Assembly (NCBI GenBank): GCA_013373595.1
Contig: JABXHO010000077.1
Span: 1 to 64,000 of the forward strand
Reading direction: 5' to 3'
DNA: 64,000 nt
From: Flavobacteriales bacterium
GTDB taxonomy: Bacteria; Bacteroidota; Bacteroidia; Flavobacteriales_D; Crocinitomicaceae
Shown here: in pieces, positions 45,165 through 54,013 of the stretch
Layout of the letters: each line of letters begins with the position of its first letter
Numbering within the stretch: position 1 is the stretch's first letter
Made by a program: the position numbers and the translations under genes
Notes under the pieces: generated by a model
Database searches by the model: none
Seen by the model: the letters and a program-made list of their open reading frames with translations, nothing else
Told to the model about the DNA's origin: nothing

Positions 45165-46100
45165 ATGGAATACACACTAAAAAATTGGTTTAAGATCCTC
45201 GGGATTCAACTCTTACTGGGAGTTGCTGCTTTTTTTGTGTTCCGATTTTTCCCTGCCGAGGTGGATCAAATGGTACCTCAAATTCAAGAGGAGATTGTGG
45301 AGGTGGAAGAAAAAATCGTTTTGCCACAAGAGCGCATAATCAACTATCGCTTGGTCGCTTCTGCGGATACGAGTGAATGGCTGTCGAATCTCAAAGAAGG
45401 TGATACCTTGTCGGCTTTAATGGTGATCAATCGCGCGGATGCTTGGCGTTTGAAGCACATGGACACACTTGTTTTTCCAGATACCATTGGAGAAGGCATC
45501 GAACTGTATGCGCCATTTCCAAAATCGGTAGGTGAACTCCAAGAAGTAAAGAAAATCGTTCTTGTTTCGCATTATTCTCAAGCCTTTGCGGTGTATGAGA
45601 ATGGCGAACGAATCAAGTGGGGACCTGTAAGCTTGGGAAGTAAGCATAAGCCAACACCAACAGGACTCTTTTCTACCAATTGGAAGTCAAAGCGGACGAT
45701 TTCTACCATTAACTCATCGTGGATTCTAGAATGGTACTGCAATATTGATAACTACGAAGGCATTGGAATGCATCAATACGAATTGCCAGGTTATCCTGCA
45801 TCGCACGGTTGTGTTCGCATGTACCGAGACGATGCGAACTGGTTGTATCATTGGGCAGATCAATGGAAAATAGAAGAAGGTCAGATTGCGGCTCATGGAA
45901 CACCAATTGTGATTTTCGGAGAATATCCGCACGGAGAACGAAAACCATGGTTGCAGATGCAACAAAACAACTCTGCAGTAAGCATTTCTTCAGAGGAATT
46001 GATGCAGGTTCTGCAAGAATACCTCTCAACGGTTATCGAGCGTCAATCACAGCGAGATGTGGTCGAGATGGATAAAATGGTCTCAAATCAAATTCAGTAA
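45165..46100 (+). CDS. L,D-transpeptidase (YkuD domain)
   Basis: A 311-residue membrane-anchored murein cross-linking enzyme. Start at ATG 45165 (MEYTLKNWFKILGIQ, one N-terminal membrane helix IQLLLGVAAFFVFRFF); the frame is open upstream but lacks support. Residues about 130-265 form the YkuD domain: KKIVLVSHYSQAFAVYENGERI, SLGSKHKPTPTGLFSTNW, and the catalytic stretch HQYELPGYPASHGCVRMYRDDANWLY with the His and Cys of the family in SHGCVR. The final 45 residues are a basic/helical tail. Likely makes 3-3 crosslinks or attaches proteins to peptidoglycan; the branching of substrate is unknown. Confidence 0.94.
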   Translation: MEYTLKNWFKILGIQLLLGVAAFFVFRFFPAEVDQMVPQIQEEIVEVEEKIVLPQERIINYRLVASADTSEWLSNLKEGDTLSALMVINRADAWRLKHMDTLVFPDTIGEGIELYAPFPKSVGELQEVKKIVLVSHYSQAFAVYENGERIKWGPVSLGSKHKPTPTGLFSTNWKSKRTISTINSSWILEWYCNIDNYEGIGMHQYELPGYPASHGCVRMYRDDANWLYHWADQWKIEEGQIAAHGTPIVIFGEYPHGERKPWLQMQQNNSAVSISSEELMQVLQEYLSTVIERQSQRDVVEMDKMVSNQIQ

Positions 46101-46149
46101 AGGACGAAAGGCAGGCATCGTGAGTCCCACCCCTCCATTTGCAACAGCC

Positions 46150-46224
46150 AATCGAAAAATCGGAAATCGGAAAATCGAATAATCGGAAAATCGAAAGATC
46201 GAAAGATCGGAAATCGAAAAATCC
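46150..46224. repeat. short tandem ATCG repeat tract
   Basis: A 75-base tract between the transpeptidase and ftsX genes made of nine units built on ATCG spaced 7-9 bases apart (AATCGAAA, ATCGGAAA, ATCGAAAG variants). Non-coding in context. Units are slightly diverged, suggesting an old slippage-grown microsatellite. Confidence 0.8.
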
Positions 46225-46308
46225 AAGAGCGCAGCGATCCCCAACTAATTCACAATCCCACATTCATAACTAACCAAACAAACAAAGAACATCGAGTCGA
46301 ACTTTATT

Positions 46309-46316
46309 TACCTTTA
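46309..46316 (+). promoter_or_regulatory. -7 box 5 bases before the ftsX start
   Basis: TACCTTTA (7 of 8 to TAnnTTTG) ends 5 bases before ATG 46322, suggesting a leaderless transcript. Confidence 0.55.
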
Positions 46317-46321
46317 CTCTC

Positions 46322-47212
46322 ATGGGCGAAGGCGTCGAAAAATACAATAGAAAGGGTGTTAAAACCAGCTATATCTCAACGATTATTGGGATTTCATTGG
46401 TGTTGTTTGTCATCGGATTGGTGATTGCGGCCGTGTTAGGATTGGATCGCGTTCAAACTCAATCGAAAGAAAGTTTGGTTTGTGACCTTTTTTTCAAGGC
46501 GGATCAGAACGAAGCCGATATCAAGCAGATAGAGCAAGAACTCAAAACATGGGACGAATTCCGCGAAGTATACTTCGTATCGCCCGATCGTGCACTCGAA
46601 ACATTTCAGGAGCCTGGGCAAGATGCTGAAGCGATTTTAGCTGTTTTCGAAGGAGAAAACCCTATGCCGCCAACGATCAGTTTCAAACCGAAAGAACAAC
46701 ATGCTAATTCGGAAGGCTTGGAAGCGATTCGCGCAAAACTCATGACGGATTACGGAGATCGTTTGGAAGAAATGAACTACGATGAATCCATGGTGGAAAA
46801 TGTCAACCTCGGGTTCAAACAGTTCGTTTGGCTCATCGGAGCCGTTGCACTTTTGTTAATAATTGTTGCATTTGCGATGATTAACAACACCATCCGACTT
46901 GCGCTGTACTCAAAACGCTTTTCAATTAAAACCATGCAATTGGTTGGAGCAACATCAAGATATATTCGCCGACCGTTTTTATGGCAATCCATTGGAATGG
47001 GCGTAATTAGTGGTGTTTTCGGGATGTCTTTGCTCCTCGTGCTCTTCTATGCAGTCAATAATTTAGTTGATTCCATCGAAATCAACCTGACGCTTTTTTA
47101 CTTCCTCGCCTTGCTTGGATCACTCCTAATTATCGGAATTGTCATCTCCTTTGTTTCAACGTGGCTAGCACTTAACAAATATTTGAGAATGAAATTGGAT
47201 GATTTGTATTAA
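46322..47212 (+). CDS. ftsX: cell division protein FtsX
   Basis: A 296-residue membrane partner of the ATPase FtsE, which is not in the window. Typical FtsX architecture: an N-terminal helix (TSYISTIIGISLVLFVIGLVIAAVL, residues about 17-40), a periplasmic domain of about 120 residues (EFREVYFVSPDRALETF, EGENPMPPTISFKP), and three C-terminal helices in the order IGAVALLLIIVAFAMINN, GMGVISGVFGMSLLLVL and ALLGSLLIIGIVISFVS; the cytoplasmic loop KRFSIKTMQLVGATSRYIRRPFLWQS is the ABC-coupling signature. FtsEX controls peptidoglycan hydrolases during division. Followed by DUF3098 10 bases later, a Bacteroidota-specific pairing. Confidence 0.95.
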   Translation: MGEGVEKYNRKGVKTSYISTIIGISLVLFVIGLVIAAVLGLDRVQTQSKESLVCDLFFKADQNEADIKQIEQELKTWDEFREVYFVSPDRALETFQEPGQDAEAILAVFEGENPMPPTISFKPKEQHANSEGLEAIRAKLMTDYGDRLEEMNYDESMVENVNLGFKQFVWLIGAVALLLIIVAFAMINNTIRLALYSKRFSIKTMQLVGATSRYIRRPFLWQSIGMGVISGVFGMSLLLVLFYAVNNLVDSIEINLTLFYFLALLGSLLIIGIVISFVSTWLALNKYLRMKLDDLY

Positions 47213-47221
47213 ATTTGGTGC

Positions 47222-47602
47222 ATGAGTAATAAGAAATCAAGTCCAAAAGTAAAGAAAGCAGAAATGCTCGATAACGAAATGATCGAACAGTCGAAAAACA
47301 ATCCGGCGGCTTCTGCTCACAAAGAAACAGTTGATTTGAACGAGTTCAGAAAGACGGCTCCTTTGTCTTTCAGTAAATTGAACTATCGTTTGCTATTCAT
47401 CGGACTTGGGATCAATATCTTGGGATACCTTCTTATGATTGGAGGTGCTACGGAAGATCCAAATCAATTCGATGCTAGTGCACTATTCAGCGATACAAGA
47501 ATCACACTCGCTCCTTTATTGATTGTAGCGGGATTTGTTGTGATTGCTTACTCAATTATGCGCAAGCCTAAGACAGGAAGCGAAACAGAATCTGCCAACT
47601 AG
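47222..47602 (+). CDS. DUF3098 membrane protein
   Basis: A 126-residue protein with a hydrophilic N-terminal 55 residues and two membrane helices (RLLFIGLGINILGYLLMIGG and LAPLLIVAGFVVIAYSIM). The NYRLLFIGLGINILGYLLMIGG plus EDPNQFDASALFSDTRITLAP sequence is the DUF3098 signature, found in Bacteroidota directly after ftsX. Function unknown, but context suggests a division or envelope role. Only 13 bases to uppP. Confidence 0.9.
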   Translation: MSNKKSSPKVKKAEMLDNEMIEQSKNNPAASAHKETVDLNEFRKTAPLSFSKLNYRLLFIGLGINILGYLLMIGGATEDPNQFDASALFSDTRITLAPLLIVAGFVVIAYSIMRKPKTGSETESAN

Positions 47603-47615
47603 CAACTAGTTTTTC

Positions 47616-48422
47616 ATGAGTTTTTTAGATGCAATCATCCTCGGAATCATTCAGGGATTAACCGAGTTTTTGCCCGTGAGTAGTAGTGGACACCTCGAAA
47701 TCATGAAGGCGATCCAAGGACAAGAATTGTCGGGCGAATCGAGTATGATGATGACCGTTGTGCTTCACTTTGCAACAGCATTAAGTACGATTGCGGTATT
47801 CTGGAAAGAAGTCGTACGCATCATCAAAGGATTGTTTCAATTCAAAGTAAATGAGGAATTCTTGTTTTCGATGAAAATCATTATTTCGATGATTCCAGCA
47901 GCACTTGTTGGTGTCTTTTTTGATGATTTCATCGAGTCGTTTTTTAGTGGAAAGATTCTCTTGGTAGGATTGATGCTCATCGTAACAGGGCTTATTTTGT
48001 TTGTGGCGGAAAGAGCACGTAAAACTGACAAGTCGGTTGGGTTTAAAGACGCAATCCTGATTGGAATTGCCCAAATGATTGCAATTCTTCCAGGTATTTC
48101 ACGTTCAGGGTCGACCATCGGAACTTCGGTTATTTTAGGAATCGACAGAGAAAAAGCAGCACGATTTTCATTCTTGATGGTGGTTCCATTGATTTTAGGG
48201 AAAGTGGCGAAGGATGTTTTAAGTCCAGAGTTTTCAAAAGAAATGGCCAATTCTGAAATTTCAAATAGCGTGTATGCAGCAGGATTCGCAGCAGCATTTC
48301 TTGTGGGAATCATCGCGTGTACGTGGATGATCAAATTGGTTAAAAGAAGTAAACTGAGTTATTTCGCATATTACTGTTTCGCAGCAGGAATTGCCACCAT
48401 TTGTTGGTCTTTCGTTTCTTAA
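47616..48422 (+). CDS. uppP: undecaprenyl-diphosphatase UppP
   Basis: A 268-residue inner-membrane phosphatase recycling undecaprenyl diphosphate for peptidoglycan and other polymers. Hallmarks: LDAIILGIIQGLTEFLPVSSSGHLEI at the N-terminus (residues about 3-28) with the EFLPVSSSGH active-site motif, and QMIAILPGISRSGSTIGTSVILG near residue 150 (the second PGxSRSG motif). Eight or so predicted helices. Directly upstream of truB (3 bases between), a conserved pair. Confidence 0.96.
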   Translation: MSFLDAIILGIIQGLTEFLPVSSSGHLEIMKAIQGQELSGESSMMMTVVLHFATALSTIAVFWKEVVRIIKGLFQFKVNEEFLFSMKIIISMIPAALVGVFFDDFIESFFSGKILLVGLMLIVTGLILFVAERARKTDKSVGFKDAILIGIAQMIAILPGISRSGSTIGTSVILGIDREKAARFSFLMVVPLILGKVAKDVLSPEFSKEMANSEISNSVYAAGFAAAFLVGIIACTWMIKLVKRSKLSYFAYYCFAAGIATICWSFVS

Positions 48423-48425
48423 TTT

Positions 48426-49118
48426 ATGGCATCAATCGAAGAATTTGCAGCAGGAAGCACCATCTTGGTGGATAAACCATTGAATTGGACGTCGTTTGAC
48501 GTAGTCAATAAAATTCGTTGGAACCTCAAACAAGTGTTGGGCGTTAAGAAAATCAAGGTGGGACACGCAGGAACACTCGATCCATTGGCTACTGGATTAC
48601 TCGTTTTGTGCATCGGGAAACATACGAAGCAGATCAACGACATCATGGTAGGAACGAAAACCTACACAGGAACGATCTTACTCGGAAAAACAACGCCTTC
48701 ATACGACTTAGAAACAGAATTCGATCAAGAATTTCCTGTTGATCATATCACGGAAGAGGATTTAGAGCGTGTTCGACAATCGTTCATCGGAGAGCAGCAA
48801 CAAACGCCACCCATATTCTCAGCAAAACAAGTGGACGGAAAACGAGCGTACGATCTCGCGCGGGCAGGAAAGGAAGTAAAGTTGAAATCGAATACCGTTA
48901 CCATCGAAGAATTCAAAATCGATACCACTCAATTACCTGAAGTCAAATTTGAGGTTACCTGCAGCAAAGGAACGTACATTCGCTCCATTGCAAGTGATTT
49001 CGGTAAACGACTTAACTCGGGAGGAACACTCATCGAATTGCGCCGAACACAATCAGGCGACCTTTCCATTGATGATGCGAAATCCGTAGATGAATGGATT
49101 GAGTTCATTCGGAGTTAA
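48426..49118 (+). CDS. truB: tRNA pseudouridine(55) synthase TruB
   Basis: A 230-residue enzyme that converts U55 of tRNA to pseudouridine. Blocks: LVDKPLNWTSFDVVNKIR, KVGHAGTLDPLATGLLVLCIGKHTK with the catalytic Asp of the GTLDP motif at about residue 52, YTGTILLGKTTPSYDLETEF, QTPPIFSAKQVDGKRAYDLARAGKEV, and KGTYIRSIASDFGKRLNSGGTLIELRRTQSG. Normal short bacterial/Bacteroidota length. The last gene of the ftsX-DUF3098-uppP-truB run; 188 intergenic bases follow with a promoter for queA. Confidence 0.97.
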   Translation: MASIEEFAAGSTILVDKPLNWTSFDVVNKIRWNLKQVLGVKKIKVGHAGTLDPLATGLLVLCIGKHTKQINDIMVGTKTYTGTILLGKTTPSYDLETEFDQEFPVDHITEEDLERVRQSFIGEQQQTPPIFSAKQVDGKRAYDLARAGKEVKLKSNTVTIEEFKIDTTQLPEVKFEVTCSKGTYIRSIASDFGKRLNSGGTLIELRRTQSGDLSIDDAKSVDEWIEFIRS

Positions 49119-49242
49119 TAGCGACTGACCTCGGTTCCAGTCCCATGCATCAATTTGAAAGAACTACCCCGATGCCCGAACTCATAATTCAACCTTCGAA
49201 CTGCAAATCCATCTTTCCAACTCCCTAAAACAGAATCTTTCT

Positions 49243-49250
49243 TATCTTTG
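49243..49250 (+). promoter_or_regulatory. -7 box of queA
   Basis: Perfect TATCTTTG followed by CTGCCC, 56 bases before ATG 49307. No clear -33 element. I looked for a preQ1 riboswitch in the leader and saw none. Confidence 0.65.
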
Positions 49251-49306
49251 CTGCCCTGAATTGAAATTCACATCTTTTCGGAAACAAAAACAAAGCAAGC
49301 GGCGTT

Positions 49307-50365
49307 ATGAACAAAATGAAATTATCTCAGTTTAACTTCGAATTACCAGAGGAGTTAATCGCAGAATACCCAAGTGATAACCGTGATGAAGCCAGACTAA
49401 TGGTGGTTCACCGTGATACAGGAAAAGTTGAGCATAAATTGTTTAAAGATCTCATCGACTATGTGGAAGAGGATGATGTAATGATCATGAACAATACAAA
49501 GGTATTCCCTGCTCGTATGTTTGGAAACAAAGAAAAAACGGGTGCGAAAATTGAGGTGTTCTTGTTGAGAGAGTTGAACCGCGAAAGTCTTTTGTGGGAT
49601 GTCTTGGTTGATCCAGCAAGAAAAATCAGAATCGGAAATAAATTGTACTTCGGAGAAGATGAATCATTGGTTGCTGAGGTAATTGATAATACAACATCAC
49701 GTGGACGTACATTGCGTTTCTTGTTCGATGGACCTTACGAAGAATTCAAGGAGAAAATTACAGAGTTGGGAGAAACACCACTTCCAAAATACATCAAGCG
49801 TGACGTAGAAAAACTGGATGACGAGCGTTACCAAACAATCTACGCGAAAGAAGAAGGAGCCGTGGCAGCACCAACTGCAGGATTGCACTTCTCACGCCAA
49901 TTGATGAAGCGCCTTGAGTTAAAAGGAGTCGATTTCGCTGAAGTAACTTTGCACATCGGGTTGGGAACGTTCCGTCCGGTAGAAGTGGAAGACCTTACGA
50001 AACATAAAATGGATTCTGAGCAAATGATTATCACGCAAGAATGTGCGGATACCGTTAATCAAGCGAAGAAAAACCGTAAAAAAGTGTTTGCGGTGGGAAC
50101 AACTTCAATGCGTGCCATTGAAACATCGGTTTCTACAGACGGATTATTGAAGCCGTACGAAGGATGGACAAACAAATTCATCTTCCCTCCATACGATTTC
50201 AGTATCGCAGATGCATTGATCACCAATTTCCACACACCATTGTCAACTTTGTTAATGATGATTTCTGCCTTTGGTGGACACGATTTGATGATGGAAGTTT
50301 ACGACATCGCGATCAAAGAGAAATACAAATTCTATTCTTACGGAGACGCTATGTTGATTCTCTAA
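49307..50365 (+). CDS. queA: S-adenosylmethionine:tRNA ribosyltransferase-isomerase QueA
   Basis: A 352-residue enzyme that transfers and rearranges the ribosyl of SAM onto 7-aminomethyl-7-deazaguanine in tRNA, making epoxyqueuosine; QueG at 7.2 kb performs the next step. Blocks: [114 protein letters not shown] and [21 protein letters not shown]. Alternative start ATG at 49313. Length is normal. Closed by its own terminator. Confidence 0.97.
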   Translation: MNKMKLSQFNFELPEELIAEYPSDNRDEARLMVVHRDTGKVEHKLFKDLIDYVEEDDVMIMNNTKVFPARMFGNKEKTGAKIEVFLLRELNRESLLWDVLVDPARKIRIGNKLYFGEDESLVAEVIDNTTSRGRTLRFLFDGPYEEFKEKITELGETPLPKYIKRDVEKLDDERYQTIYAKEEGAVAAPTAGLHFSRQLMKRLELKGVDFAEVTLHIGLGTFRPVEVEDLTKHKMDSEQMIITQECADTVNQAKKNRKKVFAVGTTSMRAIETSVSTDGLLKPYEGWTNKFIFPPYDFSIADALITNFHTPLSTLLMMISAFGGHDLMMEVYDIAIKEKYKFYSYGDAMLIL

Positions 50366-50389
50366 GTAAATAGAAAACGAAATACGAAC

Positions 50390-50425
50390 AGAACTCATTC
50401 CATTGCGGGGTGAGTTCTTTTTTTT
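50390..50425 (+). terminator. rho-independent terminator after queA
   Basis: AGAACTCA pairs with TGAGTTCT over a 13-base loop, followed by eight T. Confidence 0.88.
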
Positions 50426-50541
50426 GCTTCTCTGGGTAGATTTCTAGTGTATTTTTGCAAAATCGGATGATCAGAAAATTGTCTAATCGAAAATCCATAC
50501 GCATTGTAACAATCAACACACATTAATCTCTAAAAAAACAC

Positions 50542-50549
50542 TACTTTTG
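50542..50549 (+). promoter_or_regulatory. -7 box of the cyoE-cox operon
   Basis: Perfect TACTTTTG ending 19 bases before the cyoE ATG at 50569. No -33 element at normal distance was found. Confidence 0.65.
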
Positions 50550-50568
50550 TAGTCGCAAAAAAACCTTC

Positions 50569-51459
50569 ATGGACAATACACAGCGAGCAGAAAAAGCGCC
50601 AAGCAAGGTGAAATCATATTTGGTTTTTACAAAGTTCCGTTTGTCCGCATTGGTGGTCGTCTCAGCGATTTCTGGTTACCTTTTCGTGGGCGGATCTGAT
50701 TGGAAGGAACTTCTTTATCTCGTTATTGGAGGAACACTCGTTACAGCAGCATCAAATGGCTCAAACCAAATCTGGGAACGCGAGCTGGATAAAAAAATGA
50801 AGCGAACCTCGAAACGGCCGTTGCCGAGAGGGGAAATGTCTGTCAACGAAGCGTATATTGTTGTAATCGTTTGCTTATTGGTGGGAACGGCTCTCTTGTA
50901 CATGCTTAATTTGTCGTCAGCATTGCTCGGATTAGCAGCTTTCGTATCCTACGTTTTCATGTACACACCGCTCAAACGTAAAACACCTTGGGCTGTATTC
51001 GTCGGAGCATTTCCAGGGGCTATTCCTCCTATGCTTGGAGCCATTGCTTATACCAATTCATTCGACTTAGTGCCAGGTGTACTGTTCTTCGTTCAATTCA
51101 CATGGCAGTTCCCACACTTCTGGGCCATTGCTTGGGTTGCGTATGACGATTACAAAGCAGGAGGATTCTCGTTACTTCCATCGAGTGAAGGAAAATCGAA
51201 GAATTCGGCCTTTCAAATTGCATTATATTCATTGCTCCTCATTCCATTTAGCGTAATGCCGTGGATTTTAGGATGGACAGGCATCACATCGATGGTTTTA
51301 GCCATCATTCTCGGAGGAGCCTTTTTTCTGTATTCGTACAAATTATTTCTCACGCTCGATGATAAAGACGCGCGTAGAGTCATGTTTGCATCATTTTTAT
51401 ACCTCCCAGTAATTCAATTCATCTACGTATTTGATAAAGTGGAGGGATTCATGCCATAA
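50569..51459 (+). CDS. cyoE: protoheme IX farnesyltransferase (heme O synthase)
   Basis: A 296-residue UbiA-family membrane enzyme making heme O from protoheme and farnesyl diphosphate, the precursor of heme A for the aa3 oxidase. Nine predicted helices. The prenyl-diphosphate/Mg motif is in SNGSNQIWERELDKKMKRTSKRPLPRG-type sequence (residues about 63-90, with NxxxExxxD), and the second motif is seen as WAIAWVAYDDYKAGGFSLLPSSEG near residue 190. First gene of a run that includes two subunit III genes, subunit IV and copper-delivery factors. Confidence 0.95.
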   Translation: MDNTQRAEKAPSKVKSYLVFTKFRLSALVVVSAISGYLFVGGSDWKELLYLVIGGTLVTAASNGSNQIWERELDKKMKRTSKRPLPRGEMSVNEAYIVVIVCLLVGTALLYMLNLSSALLGLAAFVSYVFMYTPLKRKTPWAVFVGAFPGAIPPMLGAIAYTNSFDLVPGVLFFVQFTWQFPHFWAIAWVAYDDYKAGGFSLLPSSEGKSKNSAFQIALYSLLLIPFSVMPWILGWTGITSMVLAIILGGAFFLYSYKLFLTLDDKDARRVMFASFLYLPVIQFIYVFDKVEGFMP

Positions 51460-51468
51460 ACAAGTGTT

Positions 51469-52551
51469 ATGAAAGAAGAAGTAACCAACAACAATCAAAA
51501 AAACGAACCCATTAACGATGGGAACCAAGAACAAATGGGGAAAGCAAAAATGAACCTCGTTTACGTGGGGATTTTTAGTGTAGTCATGTTTTTTGCTGGT
51601 TTGATTTCCGCTTACGTAGTAAGTATGGGAGATTCATTCTGGTTGAAGGTGCCAATGCCAAATGCTTTCTGGATCAGTACCACAGTTATCATCCTGAGTA
51701 GTTTGACACTCATCCTCGCAACAAAATTTGCAAAATCAGGAAATTCTGGGGGACTAAAATCCATGATGGGAATTACACTTGTGCTCGGACTCGCATTCGT
51801 GTACTTCCAATTCAAAGGATATGGACAACTCGTGGATAACGGAGTGTTCTTTAGTTTCAATAGAATTGTGGTAACAGATGGTCGCTACGGTGATTACTTT
51901 GAAATCCAAAAAGGAGACGAATTTGTTGAAGTAAATGGAAACGACTTCTTCCTAAGTGGAAAGGAAATCTCGGATGCCGAAATGAAAGATTTGCAAGCCT
52001 TCATGAAGCAATTCACCAATCCAAATGAGGACATGGAATTCGAGATTAAGAATTACGGCGAATATAAAATCCTCTTCAAAAACCGTGAACTATCTGTAGT
52101 AGACGGACAGCTCATGACACATAAAGGTGAGCAATTGAGCCTATTGGATTCTGAACGATTGGAAGATTTAGCAGTAAATATCTGTGACGGACGTGGTGAT
52201 TTCTACGTGAAAGGAGAGATGGGAAAAGATTTTCATGTGTATTACAAGGGAAAAGAGGTGTCGTATGAAGATCGTGAATTGATCTATCAAGGAGCCAAGT
52301 TGGACCCATATCTTCAGGTAAAAGCAATGGAATCATATGATACAGCATCATCGTTCCTGTACATTATCACTTTTGCCCATTTGTTACACGTTCTAATTAC
52401 AGTGCTCTTTTTGATAAGAGCTGTAATATTCTCATTTACAGGTAAAATAAGCGAGAACAACGCAATCAAACTAAGAATGACAGGAATTTTCTGGCACTTT
52501 TTAGGGCTATTGTGGGTCTTTTTGTTACTATTTTTGCTTTTTATTCATTAA
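51469..52551 (+). CDS. cytochrome c oxidase subunit III paralog with a large soluble insert
   Basis: A 360-residue heme-copper oxidase subunit III-like protein. Helices: VYVGIFSVVMFFAGLISAYVV (residues about 31-51), NAFWISTTVIILSSLTLILATKFA, MMGITLVLGLAFVYFQFKGYG, then about 160 soluble residues (about 122-285, containing FEIQKGDEFVEVNG, LEDLAVNICDGRGDF, VYYKGKEVSYEDRELIYQG), and finally IITFAHLLHVLITVLFLIRAVI and IFWHFLGLLWVFLLLFLLF. The FAHLLHV and WHFLGLLWVF motifs are those of the last two COX3 helices. Normal family length is about 195-210, so the insert is a true addition, probably periplasmic. Subunit III stabilises the proton-pumping core; the insert's role is unknown. Confidence 0.9.
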   Translation: MKEEVTNNNQKNEPINDGNQEQMGKAKMNLVYVGIFSVVMFFAGLISAYVVSMGDSFWLKVPMPNAFWISTTVIILSSLTLILATKFAKSGNSGGLKSMMGITLVLGLAFVYFQFKGYGQLVDNGVFFSFNRIVVTDGRYGDYFEIQKGDEFVEVNGNDFFLSGKEISDAEMKDLQAFMKQFTNPNEDMEFEIKNYGEYKILFKNRELSVVDGQLMTHKGEQLSLLDSERLEDLAVNICDGRGDFYVKGEMGKDFHVYYKGKEVSYEDRELIYQGAKLDPYLQVKAMESYDTASSFLYIITFAHLLHVLITVLFLIRAVIFSFTGKISENNAIKLRMTGIFWHFLGLLWVFLLLFLLFIH

Positions 52552-52573
52552 ACTTGCATAAAAATTTTTCAGG

Positions 52574-53614
52574 ATGGCAGGACATGCTTCGAAACAGATA
52601 GACTCCAAAACCTTGTGGGGTGGACGAATGTCTCCGTTTAGTACAAGCTACGGTAAATTAATGATGTGGTTCTTTCTTGTGTCAGATGCGTTGACATTTG
52701 GAGGATTGCTAGTTGCTTATGGTTTAACGCGACACGGTTGCCAAGAGGCTTGGCCGATTGGTGAAGAAACGTTTAACTCATTACCTTTCTTAGGTCATGG
52801 TTATCCATTGATCTACGTTGCCTTGATGACGTTCATCTTGATCGTTTCTTCGGTAACAATGGTATTGGCCGTTGAAGCGGGACACCGAATGGACAAAAAA
52901 GGTGTAGTGAAATGGATGGTTGCTACCATCATCGGAGGATTTTTCTTCGTTGGATCACAAGCATGGGAATGGTCTCACTTCATTCACGGTTCTGAATTCG
53001 GAAAAGTGGAATTGGAAGACGGTTCAATGGCGATTGTGAAAGGTCACTTTGGAGAAGTAGAGAACTTTACCATCTTCGAAGCAGGATCACACTACAAAGT
53101 AGATAGCGTTATTACAGCTGGAGGTCATATGGACTTGGACGAAGAGTACCGTCATGCTGTTGCTGAAGGTCATGTGAAAGATAATTTGATCACATTGCAC
53201 GATGGATCAAAAGCGAAGATCTCGAAAAAAGAAAATGAGCACATGGAACTCATCATCAAAAAAGATGGTGGGAAATACGTAACTGGAGATGTAGTAGATA
53301 ATCACGAACTCGCAGCTAAGTTGTACAATGATGTTGTAAACTCTGGAACAAAAGGACGTGTAATTTATGGTGCGAACCTTGAGCAAAATGAGTACGGACC
53401 ACAACAATACGGTCAGTTCTTCTTCTTCATTACTGGATTCCACGGATTCCACGTATTCTCTGGAGTGATTATCAACATCATTATTTGTTTAGGAGTAATC
53501 AGAGGAGTGTACCACAAACGCGGACACTACGAGATGGTTGAGAAGACAGGATTGTACTGGCACTTTGTCGATCTTGTTTGGGTATTCGTATTTACCTTCT
53601 TCTACCTTGTTTAA
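52574..53614 (+). CDS. ctaE: cytochrome c oxidase subunit III with a large soluble insert
   Basis: A 346-residue COX3. The helices are well conserved: KLMMWFFLVSDALTFGGLLVAYGLTR (residues about 28-53), YPLIYVALMTFILIVSSVTMVLAVEAGHRMD, WMVATIIGGFFFVGSQAWEWSHFI, then a long soluble stretch (about 140-275: MAIVKGHFGEVENFTIFEAGSHYKVD, HGHVKDN-like His-rich sequence, KKDGGKYVTGDVVDNHELAAK), and FFFFITGFHGFHVFSGVIINII and WHFVDLVWVFVFTFFYLV at the end. The HGFHVFSG and WHFVDLVWVF motifs identify it firmly. The insert is at the same place as in the upstream paralog but unrelated in obvious sequence. Followed by subunit IV 18 bases on. Confidence 0.95.
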   Translation: MAGHASKQIDSKTLWGGRMSPFSTSYGKLMMWFFLVSDALTFGGLLVAYGLTRHGCQEAWPIGEETFNSLPFLGHGYPLIYVALMTFILIVSSVTMVLAVEAGHRMDKKGVVKWMVATIIGGFFFVGSQAWEWSHFIHGSEFGKVELEDGSMAIVKGHFGEVENFTIFEAGSHYKVDSVITAGGHMDLDEEYRHAVAEGHVKDNLITLHDGSKAKISKKENEHMELIIKKDGGKYVTGDVVDNHELAAKLYNDVVNSGTKGRVIYGANLEQNEYGPQQYGQFFFFITGFHGFHVFSGVIINIIICLGVIRGVYHKRGHYEMVEKTGLYWHFVDLVWVFVFTFFYLV

Positions 53615-53632
53615 TAGAAAATCAACGGAATT

Positions 53633-54001
53633 ATGTTAAGAGACGACGTTATAGAATATTCATTGGATGCTCACCACAGTGAGGAGCAAGGAAAGAAAAT
53701 TCGCAAGAAGATTTTGCAAGTAACCGCACTTCTTACGGCTATTACAATTATTGAAGTAGCATTAGGTGCAATGATTAAACAAGGAAGCGGGGCTTGGCCG
53801 TATGTAAAATGGTCTTTCATCATCATGACTTTGTTGAAAGCGGGTTACATCGTAATGGTATTTATGCACCTTGGTGATGAGCGCAAAGCATTGAAATATG
53901 TGATTTTAGTGCCTTACTTCATCTTCATGAGTTACTTGATTTTCATTGCTCTTTATGAAGGAACAGCCATCGGCGAAACGTTGGCAACGTACGGAGCATA
54001 A
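53633..54001 (+). CDS. cytochrome c oxidase subunit IV
   Basis: A 122-residue bacterial COX4-type small subunit with three predicted helices (VTALLTAITIIEVALGAMI, WSFIIMTLLKAGYIVMVFMHLGDE, YVILVPYFIFMSYLIFIALYEG). The KAGYIVMVFMHLGDE motif is the family signature. It completes the set of small subunits with subunit III; the catalytic subunit I is at the window start. Confidence 0.9.
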   Translation: MLRDDVIEYSLDAHHSEEQGKKIRKKILQVTALLTAITIIEVALGAMIKQGSGAWPYVKWSFIIMTLLKAGYIVMVFMHLGDERKALKYVILVPYFIFMSYLIFIALYEGTAIGETLATYGA

Positions 54002-54013
54002 CGCTTAAGTAAA

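Noticed and set aside
49250-49306. Possible preQ1 riboswitch in the queA leader
   Set aside because: The leader is short, A-rich and has none of the compact preQ1-I sequence elements; the same was checked for queG.
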